Positions 57,959-64,000 of a stretch of DNA of 64,000 nucleotides are shown one piece after another. The DNA is taken from the NCBI RefSeq assembly GCF_004134945.1, contig NZ_SBAP01000012.1, positions 12,361-76,360 on the forward strand. Direction: 5' to 3'. The DNA comes from Fusobacterium_C necrophorum_A. Its GTDB lineage: Bacteria > Fusobacteriota > Fusobacteriia > Fusobacteriales > Fusobacteriaceae. The translations under genes were made by a program, and so were the position numbers. Below the pieces are notes generated by a model. The model had not been told where the DNA came from, did not search any database, and worked only from the letters and a program-made list of their open reading frames with translations. Within the stretch, counting starts at the first letter, position 1. Each line of letters begins with the position of its first letter.

Positions 57959-57997
57959 AAAAACTCCCATAGTCATTAACACCACAGGAGTTTTTAG
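57959..57997 (+). terminator. Terminator after the second small XRE gene
   Basis: AAAAACTCC (57959-57967) pairs with GGAGTTTTT (57987-57995) around a 19-nt loop. A short T run lies in the 3' arm, giving moderate strength. Confidence 0.65.
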
Positions 57998-58060
57998 TAA
58001 TAATAGAATTCCACGCCTTTATTATACTATAAACTCCTCAAGAATTCAAGGAGGATATTT

Positions 58061-58261
58061 ATGAAAGCAAATTTGGAAAAGGTACTTGAAATGGTAAAAG
58101 AAAATTTACCAACTTACTATGACATGATTTTTGGTCAAATGCAAGAGATTTACGATAAGGCAAAAGGAAGTCCTTTTAAAATTATGGTGATAGCTTTTGA
58201 ATTTGGCTTTGGACAAGGCATGAAATATCAAAAGAATAATAAAGGTAAGGTGAAAAAATAA
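58061..58261 (+). CDS. 66-residue phage protein of unknown function
   Basis: This small protein has helices LEKVLEMVKENLPTYYDMIF and KIMVIAFEFGFGQGMKYQK and a basic tail. No family is recognised. The AAGGAGG site is good, and the stop overlaps the antirepressor start by one base (TAATG), so the two are translated together. Confidence 0.65.
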   Translation: MKANLEKVLEMVKENLPTYYDMIFGQMQEIYDKAKGSPFKIMVIAFEFGFGQGMKYQKNNKGKVKK

Positions 58262-58992
58262 TGAATGAATTAGTAAAAATTGAAGTAAAAGATGGACAAC
58301 AGTTGGTAAGTGGTAGAGAGCTACATGAAAGATTGGAACTTTCAGAAAGATACTCTAAATGGTGGGATAGAATGATAAGTTACGGATTTAAAGAGGGAAA
58401 AGATTATACCCCGTACCAAATGGTACACCCCCAAAATCATCAAGAAATTCAAGACTATTTATTAACAATCCCAATGGCAAAAGAACTATGTATGATTCAA
58501 CGGAATGTAAAAGGGAAAGAATTAAGACAATACTTCATCAAATGCGAAGAAGCTTGGAATAGTCCTGAAATGATTTTAGCTCGTGCAAATCAAATTCAAT
58601 CTCGAATGATTGAGCAACATATGGAAAAAATTAAAATACTTGAGACAAAAATAGAAGAAGATAAGCCTAAGGTTTTATTTGCAGATGCCGTAGCCACTTC
58701 ACAGTCATCTATTTTAATTGGAGATTTAGCAAAGTTGCTAAAACAAAATGGAATAGATACAGGACAAAAAAGACTGTTCAATCATTTGAGAGAAAATGGT
58801 TTTTTAATGAAGCAAAAAGGAGAAAGTTACAATATGCCAACACAAAAGAGTATGGAGTTGGGATTATTTGAGATTAAAGAAAGAACTGGAGTAAATCCGG
58901 ATGGTTCTATTCGAATAAGTAGAACGCCAAAAGTTACCGGAAAAGGACAACAGTATTTTATCAATTTATTTTTAAAAGAAAAAATAGCATAG
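58261..58992 (+). CDS. Phage antirepressor (AntA/AntB plus KilAC)
   Basis: This is a 243-residue two-domain protein. The N-terminal AntA/AntB domain (about 8-95) shows VSGRELHERLELSERYSKWW and DYLLTIPMAKELCMIQRNVKG (given in part). The C-terminal KilAC domain (about 140-240) contains LIGDLAKLLKQNGIDTGQKRLF, in part, and PKVTGKGQQYFINLF. Antirepressors bind the lysogeny repressor or its operator to favour lytic growth. With two repressor modules to the left, its target is open. A terminator follows. Confidence 0.88.
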   Translation: MNELVKIEVKDGQQLVSGRELHERLELSERYSKWWDRMISYGFKEGKDYTPYQMVHPQNHQEIQDYLLTIPMAKELCMIQRNVKGKELRQYFIKCEEAWNSPEMILARANQIQSRMIEQHMEKIKILETKIEEDKPKVLFADAVATSQSSILIGDLAKLLKQNGIDTGQKRLFNHLRENGFLMKQKGESYNMPTQKSMELGLFEIKERTGVNPDGSIRISRTPKVTGKGQQYFINLFLKEKIA

Positions 58993-59001
58993 TAATAAAC
59001 A

Positions 59002-59035
59002 AAAACCCTTGATAATAATATTAAGGGTTTTCTTA
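59002..59035 (+). terminator. Terminator after the antirepressor gene
   Basis: A perfect 9-bp stem (AAAACCCTT, 59002-59010, with AAGGGTTTT, 59023-59031) and a 12-nt loop are followed by CTTATT. Confidence 0.8.
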
Positions 59036-59060
59036 TTAGTTTAAATTTAAGGAGGAATTT

Positions 59061-59573
59061 ATGGAATTAAGTTTATACGGAATCACAGAAGAAATGAGAA
59101 ATTTAGATATATTATGGGAAATGGCCATTGATGAAGAAACTGGGGAAATTATGGATGGAGATGTTTTAGAACAACTTCAAAATGAGATTGGAGTATATCT
59201 TCAAAATAAAAGTGCCGGAATTGTCAAATATTATAAGAGTAGAGATTATTTTATAGATGCTGTTGATCAAGAAATTAAAAAGTTACAAGCTTTGAAAAAG
59301 GCATCTCAAAATAAACAAGAGAACTTCAAAAAATATATTAAAATGTGCATGGAAAAAATGGGATTATCTAAAATAGAAACGGAAAATGGAACTTTATCAT
59401 TGAGAAAATCAGAAGCGGTTCTCATTGAAAATGAAAGAATAATTCCTACAGAATTTACAACGATAGTTCAAGAAACAAAAATTTCTAAGACAGAAATTAA
59501 GAAAGCAATAAAATCCGGAAAAGTAATTCCAGGAGCAAGTTTGGTAGAAAATCGTTCTTTGGTGGTGAAATAG
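59061..59573 (+). CDS. Siphovirus Gp157-family protein
   Basis: This 170-residue helical protein of the Gp157 family (PF05565) is found at the start of replication modules in Gram-positive-type phages and once linked to phage resistance in Streptococcus thermophilus. It shows MAIDEETGEIMDGDVLEQL near the N-terminus, a helical core (YFIDAVDQEIKKLQALKKAS) and a C-terminal TKISKTEIKKAIKSGKVIPG. The site is AAGGAGGAA. It is followed one base later by the exonuclease gene. Confidence 0.87.
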   Translation: MELSLYGITEEMRNLDILWEMAIDEETGEIMDGDVLEQLQNEIGVYLQNKSAGIVKYYKSRDYFIDAVDQEIKKLQALKKASQNKQENFKKYIKMCMEKMGLSKIETENGTLSLRKSEAVLIENERIIPTEFTTIVQETKISKTEIKKAIKSGKVIPGASLVENRSLVVK

Positions 59574-59574
59574 G

Positions 59575-60147
59575 ATGAAGATACTTTTTATAGACACAGA
59601 AACCGGAGGAGTCAATCCTCAAACATCTGCACTCATTCAGTTATCCGGGATTGTTAGAATTGATAAAGAAGATGTGGAAGAATTCAATTTTTTTATCAAA
59701 CCTTTTCCTGATAGCGAAGTAAGTGAAAAAGCTTTGGAAGTTCAAGGGAGAATGAAAGAAGATTTCAAGAAATCAGAATATCTTAGTGAAAAAGAAGTTT
59801 ATCAAAAGTTCAAAACTATTTTGGATAAATATATTGATAAATACGATAAAACAGATAAATTTTTAGTTGCTGGATACAATATTAGATTTGATATTGAGAT
59901 GTTACAGTCTTTTTTTAAGAGACAAAAGGATAATTATTTATTCAGCTATCTAAGTTCTACTCAAATAGATCCACTACCTTGTATAGGACTTTTACAGTTG
60001 TGTAATAAACTTCCTATTTTACAAAATAATAAATTAGAAACATGGTGTGAACATTTTGGGATTGAGTTTCAAGCTCATGATAGTTTAGAAGATATTCGAG
60101 CTACGAAAAAACTAATTTTTGAAATTGTAAATGTTTTAAGGCGGTGA
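59575..60147 (+). CDS. DnaQ-like 3'-5' exonuclease
   Basis: This 190-residue DEDDh exonuclease has motif ExoI LFIDTETGGVNP, motif II AGYNIRFDIEML and motif III HDSLEDIRATKKLI with the catalytic His. It is probably part of phage DNA replication or recombination, as in other early modules with Sak4-type proteins. It is directly downstream of Gp157 (1-nt gap); GTGGTG before the start is a modest binding site. Confidence 0.85.
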   Translation: MKILFIDTETGGVNPQTSALIQLSGIVRIDKEDVEEFNFFIKPFPDSEVSEKALEVQGRMKEDFKKSEYLSEKEVYQKFKTILDKYIDKYDKTDKFLVAGYNIRFDIEMLQSFFKRQKDNYLFSYLSSTQIDPLPCIGLLQLCNKLPILQNNKLETWCEHFGIEFQAHDSLEDIRATKKLIFEIVNVLRR

Positions 60148-60151
60148 TGAT

Positions 60152-60781
60152 ATGGCACAGAAAGTATTGATACTTGGAAATTCCGGTTCTGGAAAAAGTA
60201 CTTCTATTCGGAATTTAGATGAAAAAGAAACTTGCATTATCCAATGTGTAAAAAAACGTTTACCATTTAAAGATTCTGGAAAAAAATACAACGATAAGAA
60301 TAAGAATATATATCAAAGCAACGATTTGATAAAAGTATTAAATTTTTTAAATAGAGTCAATCAAAATGAAAAAATAAAAACATTGATAATCGACGATTTT
60401 AATTATCTCATGACTTATGGATATAAGGCACGAGCAAAGGAGGTTGGATATTCAAAATTTGAAACTTTGGCTTTTTTAGTCGTTGATATTTTCGATAAAA
60501 TCGATTCTTTGAGAGATGATCTTATCGTCTACATCACAGCACATACTCAAAAAGACATTGATGGAAAACTCTCAACAAAAACGATAGGGAGATTTTTAGA
60601 TGAAAAAGTTGTTATTGAAGGACTATTTGAGATTGTGATATTGGCTTTAGGAAGTGAAAATAACTATTCTTTTACAGTCAATGGGTTGGATCCTGCAAAG
60701 AGTCCGATTGATATGTTTGAAAAAGATGAAATTGAAAATGATCTAGTGTTAGTGAACGCAGCAATTAAAAAATATTATTAG
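60152..60781 (+). CDS. Sak4-like RecA-fold ATPase (single-strand annealing)
   Basis: This 209-residue P-loop ATPase has Walker A LGNSGSGKSTSIRNL and Walker B TLIIDDFNYLM, with the later KTIGRFLDEKVVIEGLFE stretch. It resembles AAA_24/Sak4 proteins, which help phage DNA annealing together with a phage SSB. The following gene looks like such an SSB, supporting the call. The site GGCGGTGATG is near the start; the gap to the exonuclease gene is 4 nt. Confidence 0.8.
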   Translation: MAQKVLILGNSGSGKSTSIRNLDEKETCIIQCVKKRLPFKDSGKKYNDKNKNIYQSNDLIKVLNFLNRVNQNEKIKTLIIDDFNYLMTYGYKARAKEVGYSKFETLAFLVVDIFDKIDSLRDDLIVYITAHTQKDIDGKLSTKTIGRFLDEKVVIEGLFEIVILALGSENNYSFTVNGLDPAKSPIDMFEKDEIENDLVLVNAAIKKYY

Positions 60782-60793
60782 GAGGATATAAAG

Positions 60794-61378
60794 ATGATGA
60801 ATTTATGGAATGCAAATGCGGAAGATTTAACTAAAAAGACAGGAACAAAAGAAAGATTTCAAAATAGTGGAATATATGAAGTAACAATCAAAGAAGCTTA
60901 TATTACTCATTCTACGAAATCACAAGCAAAAGCAATTACAGTTGTTTTAGAAACAGAAGAAAATTATGGAAGAGTAAATTTCTGGTTTTTAAAAGGAGAT
61001 GGAACGGAAAATGAGTTTACTAGGGCAACATTAAATAGGATGATGTATTTACTCAAATTGAAGCCAAACCAATTGAAAACAGAATCTAAAAAAGTTAGAA
61101 ATTATGATGGTGAAGAAGTTGAAAGAGTATATTTACTGGACTTGGAAGGAAAAAGTATTGGAATTATCTTAAAAGTTACAATAGAAGAAAAACAAACAAA
61201 TTTCGAAGTAAAAGATTTCTTTGATATTAAATCTGGAAAAACATCAGATGAAATTTTAAAAAAAACAGAAGCATATACTGTCGAATTTTTCAGAAAAAAA
61301 TATGCTCAGGAAGTAGAAGAATATTCAAACAATGAAACCGTAGAAACAACAGAGGATGACGACGAGTTCCCATTCTAA
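60794..61378 (+). CDS. Phage single-stranded DNA-binding protein-like (DUF669 type)
   Basis: This 194-residue protein has a beta-rich body (GIYEVTIKEAYITHSTKSQAKAI, in part; ETEENYGRVNFWFLKGDG) and an acidic tail ending EDDDEFPF. The tail is very like the DDDIPF tip that bacterial SSB uses to recruit partners, so a replacement SSB role is likely. It resembles DUF669 proteins, which commonly pair with Sak4 ATPases. The site is AGGAGGATA. Confidence 0.75.
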   Translation: MMNLWNANAEDLTKKTGTKERFQNSGIYEVTIKEAYITHSTKSQAKAITVVLETEENYGRVNFWFLKGDGTENEFTRATLNRMMYLLKLKPNQLKTESKKVRNYDGEEVERVYLLDLEGKSIGIILKVTIEEKQTNFEVKDFFDIKSGKTSDEILKKTEAYTVEFFRKKYAQEVEEYSNNETVETTEDDDEFPF

Positions 61379-61396
61379 AAAGGAAGGTGGACCTAA

Positions 61397-63703
61397 ATGG
61401 ATAAATATAAAAGATATGGGAACGAATTGAGATTTGATTACTGTCCAATTTGCAAAAAAGAAAGTTCTGATAATCCTCATTTCTCAATCAATTTAGAAAC
61501 AAAGCAATATTACTGCCACTCTACAGGAAAGGGTGGCAGTATTGAAGAATTGGAAGATTTTGATGTGGATCTGGAAAATATTTCGATAAAAAAAGAAAAG
61601 AAAATTCAAGCAGCTAACTTTGATAGCATTATGAAAAGTAGAGCAGATAAGCATTTAGGAGAGGATTGGCTAACTTATTTAAAAGGAAGAGGAATTTCAG
61701 AAAAGGGATTAGGTAGACTGGTAAGATTAGGGCGAAATAATGCTATGATGATACCAATCACTGATGGGCAGCATGTAGTAGCTATAAAATACAGGACTAT
61801 TGATAAAAAAATGAGTTCTGAGAAAGGAAGTCAGTCTAATTACTTGGTCAATTGGCAAAATATAAAAAATAAGAGCTATCTCATCATTGTAGAAGGGGAG
61901 ATTGATTTATTAAGTGCTATTGAAGCAGGATATGACAATGTCGTGAGCCTGCCTTTTGGTGCAAAGAATTTGAAAGCAATTGAACATCAAAAAACTTGGA
62001 TAGAGAGCTTTTCTAAAATTACTATTGCGGTAGACAACGATGAACCTGGGAGAGAATGCAAAGAAGAAATTGTAAAGCTATTAAAAACTAGCTCAAAAAA
62101 ATTGTATGAAGTCGAATTAGGCACTTACAAAGATTTCAACGAGATTTTATGTGATAAAGGAATAGGAGCTCTCAAAAAGGTTATAAACAAAGCTACAAAG
62201 ATTGAAGTTAATTTTGAGCCATTTTATGAAGAAGAAGATGGATATTATTGTTTCCAAAAAGAAAATTACTCAAAATGTACTGACTTTACATTGAACTTAA
62301 CAGGATATTCAGACAATTATATTGTAGGAATTGTGAAGCAGAACGGAAGAGAAAGAGAATTTAAAGCAAAAAAAACAGATTTGTTAACTAAAAATGGAAT
62401 GCTGGAACATCTCGGATATTATTTGGGAAGTTCTCAGTCCATTGCTAAATTTTGGAGCTGGTTTTTAGACAAAAAGAATGAACAATTTCTACTTGAGATA
62501 CCTCATTATGGAATTATTGATGAAGAGTATTACGATCGAGATTCTCAGGTTATTTGTAGCAAAGTTGATTTGAAAATTCAGAATATTAGCGAAATTGAAA
62601 AATTGAATGAGGAAGAGAAAAAATGGCTAAATGAAAACTTACTTTTTCTTAGAAAAGATGTAAATCAGAGCCTATTAGGAATCTGCTGGGCTCTTGGAAG
62701 ATTCCATGTTCAAGAAAATTATCCTATTTTGGAAGTATCTGGAACAACATCAATTGGAAAAACCGAGTATGTAGAATTTATTTCAAGGATATTATTTGGA
62801 AATAAGGAAAATATTAAAAGTTTTTCCATGGTGACAAATCATCAAATTAGAAGTTTATCTTCATGTTCTAATATTACGCCTTGGGTTATTGATGAGGTAA
62901 AAATTACGGGAAAGAATTTAAGGGAAAAGGCTGTGGAACTCTATTCAACAATTCGGGCAGTTTATGATAATAAGACATTAAATCAAGGAAATACTACAAA
63001 TAAATTAACAGAATTTCCTTTGTGTACTCCTTTGATTATTTCTGGAGAAACTGAACTCTCAGATGTTTCTATAAAAAATAGAATGATCAGCACATCTTTG
63101 ACAAAACAAAACAAGAGTGAGGACGATGTTTTCTTTGTATTAAAAGATACAAAAATTTTGGAGAAATTGGGGAAAACTGCTTTAAAAAACAGGTTATCTA
63201 AGGGAAAAATTGAGGTCGAGTTAGAAGTTGTAAAAAAATTACTTTCTCAAGTAAAAGACGAGAGACAGATTTATAATGGGAAATGTTTGCTGATTGGTTT
63301 GAAAGCATTAAGCGAAATTATCAATATCACTCCTGGAGATAGAGGAAGGTTTATCAATTATTTAAATGAGTTATTAGCAAATGAGTATAATGTTACAACT
63401 AACTTTTTAGAATTATTAGAACTTGTTGCAGATTCAGGAATGTCTGTAAGCCATTTTTATCAAATTTCCAATGGAAGACATTTCGTGAGATTCAATTTAC
63501 TTTATAAAGCTATTGCTGAGGAACATTTTAAAACAAATAGTACTTTAGAGTTGTTGGATGCTAGAACTCTAAAAAAACAATTGATAGAAAATAAGTTTAT
63601 TTTAAATTCAAGAGTATCAATAAGGTTCCCAAAAACGGAGTTTTTAGAGACAGAAACAGCAGCTTATAAAGCTGAAGAGATTATTCCAAATGGATTTTTT
63701 TGA
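61397..63703 (+). CDS. Phage primase-helicase (zinc finger, Toprim, DUF927-type ATPase)
   Basis: This 768-residue replication protein has an N-terminal zinc-binding motif (YCPICKKESSD and QYYCHSTGKGG, residues about 13-47). A Toprim region follows (YLIIVEGEIDLLSAIEAG, then ITIAVDNDEPGREC). The C-terminal ATPase is of the DUF927/D5-like kind, with Walker A LEVSGTTSIGKTEYVEF and ITPWVIDEVKI as Walker B. It would prime and unwind phage DNA. The stop codon lies in the first of the TGACC repeats of the putative origin. The site is AAGGAAGGTGG. Confidence 0.87.
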   Translation: MDKYKRYGNELRFDYCPICKKESSDNPHFSINLETKQYYCHSTGKGGSIEELEDFDVDLENISIKKEKKIQAANFDSIMKSRADKHLGEDWLTYLKGRGISEKGLGRLVRLGRNNAMMIPITDGQHVVAIKYRTIDKKMSSEKGSQSNYLVNWQNIKNKSYLIIVEGEIDLLSAIEAGYDNVVSLPFGAKNLKAIEHQKTWIESFSKITIAVDNDEPGRECKEEIVKLLKTSSKKLYEVELGTYKDFNEILCDKGIGALKKVINKATKIEVNFEPFYEEEDGYYCFQKENYSKCTDFTLNLTGYSDNYIVGIVKQNGREREFKAKKTDLLTKNGMLEHLGYYLGSSQSIAKFWSWFLDKKNEQFLLEIPHYGIIDEEYYDRDSQVICSKVDLKIQNISEIEKLNEEEKKWLNENLLFLRKDVNQSLLGICWALGRFHVQENYPILEVSGTTSIGKTEYVEFISRILFGNKENIKSFSMVTNHQIRSLSSCSNITPWVIDEVKITGKNLREKAVELYSTIRAVYDNKTLNQGNTTNKLTEFPLCTPLIISGETELSDVSIKNRMISTSLTKQNKSEDDVFFVLKDTKILEKLGKTALKNRLSKGKIEVELEVVKKLLSQVKDERQIYNGKCLLIGLKALSEIINITPGDRGRFINYLNELLANEYNVTTNFLELLELVADSGMSVSHFYQISNGRHFVRFNLLYKAIAEEHFKTNSTLELLDARTLKKQLIENKFILNSRVSIRFPKTEFLETETAAYKAEEIIPNGFF

Positions 63704-63967
63704 CCTCAATGAGGTCAGTTTTGTGGTCAGTTTTTTTATTGTTTTTTCTAATAATACCAAAGAAAAATATTATTTGTGGTCAAATGGTCAGTAAAAACTA
63801 TATATCTATATAAAAAAATATTAAAAAGTAAAAAAAGTAAAAAAATATTTTTTTTAGAAAAACTTCCGCCAAGTTTGACCACAAAATATAAAAAACAATT
63901 ATAAAATGGCTTAAAATCTTTGTTTTGAAAGAAATTGCAACTGACCACAGTTTGACCTCTTTTGACC
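63701..63967. other. Repeat-rich AT region, candidate phage replication origin
   Basis: Nine copies of TGACC or its complement GGTCA occur here: TGACC at 63701, 63876, 63942, 63953 and 63963, and GGTCA at 63713, 63725, 63778 and 63786. The best copies extend to TGTGGTCA/TGACCACA. Except for the first copy, GGTCA sites lie left and TGACC sites right of an 85-bp core (63791-63875) that is almost only A and T. The first pair also forms a 7-bp hairpin (63701-63717). No gene is seen from 63704 to the window end. Position after the primase-helicase supports an iteron-type origin. Confidence 0.6.
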
Positions 63968-64000
63968 TCGAATTTAAAAAAAGGTTATATATACCAATAT

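Larger units (their letters stand above)
51480..64000. mobile_element. Prophage, left part (right end outside window)
   Basis: Integrase, Abi_2 gene, ImmA, CI-like repressor, Cro-like proteins, antirepressor, Gp157, exonuclease, Sak4-type ATPase, SSB-like protein and primase-helicase follow in the order of a siphovirus-like temperate phage. Structural and lysis genes would lie beyond 64000. The left end should be close to the integrase stop, between 51402 and 51514. I could not identify the attachment core, and no tRNA gene is visible there. The element inserts just downstream of the leukotoxin operon without breaking it. Confidence 0.85.

Overview
The window reads as a low-GC Fusobacterium chromosome, very probably Fusobacterium necrophorum (or the close relative F. 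equinum). The strongest evidence is the complete leukotoxin operon lktB-lktA-lktC (39298-51128): a TpsB-type transporter, a 3243-residue secreted toxin and a small third gene. The gene style of the rest agrees: EtfAB-linked lactate metabolism, a histidine-to-formiminoglutamate branch, GatCAB, and several NhaC-like and YfcC-like carriers.

Host part, left to right. infC-rpmI-rplT ends in a clear terminator (1-1236). Two tandem FadR-type GntR regulators follow, then a lactate regulon: lactate permease, an FAD-linked D-lactate/glycolate dehydrogenase, an acyl-CoA dehydrogenase and EtfBA (1259-9616). Consensus promoters there carry TGGT-N3-ACCA palindromes that fit LldR/FadR-type operators. Next are an NhaC antiporter and dtd (convergent), then a long tightly packed rightward run: pncB, psd, a NusG-II-domain protein, an AI-2E-family permease, a THUMP methyltransferase, a coiled-coil protein, a carrier, ftcD, hutI and fchA (11809-21695). 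After a bidirectional terminator come rseC (minus), a membrane/coiled-coil protein, mreB, an unknown exported protein, scpB, an rluB-type pseudouridine synthase and gatCAB (21736-30362). A minus-strand M20 amidohydrolase and YfcC carrier are divergent from an RpiR regulator. A five-gene peptide/nickel-type ABC importer (34194-38971) precedes the leukotoxin operon.

From about 51.5 kb to the right edge lies the left part of a prophage, cut off by the window end. It has an integrase, an Abi_2/AbiF HEPN gene, ImmA and a CI-like repressor on the minus strand. A rightward early region follows, with Cro-like and antirepressor genes, a second XRE repressor/Cro pair, and a replication module: Gp157, DnaQ-like exonuclease, Sak4-like ATPase, SSB-like protein and primase-helicase. 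The window ends in a repeat-rich AT region that looks like a replication origin.

The most interesting signals are in the prophage. (1) A perfect consensus promoter drives a hairpin RNA of about 67 nt with its own terminator directly upstream of the Abi_2/HEPN gene; this is the architecture of AbiF toxin plus antitoxin-like RNA, the family proposed as ancestral to Cas13. (2) A 30-residue hydrophobic peptide gene behind the early promoter is covered by an antisense transcript with its own consensus promoter and intrinsic terminator, resembling a type I toxin-antitoxin. (3) Two separate lysogeny switches each have a distinct operator: three ACAC-N5-GTGT palindromes, and two pairs of AAGACTT direct repeats 12 bp apart. 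(4) Nine TGACC/GGTCA repeats flank an AT-rich core after the primase gene.
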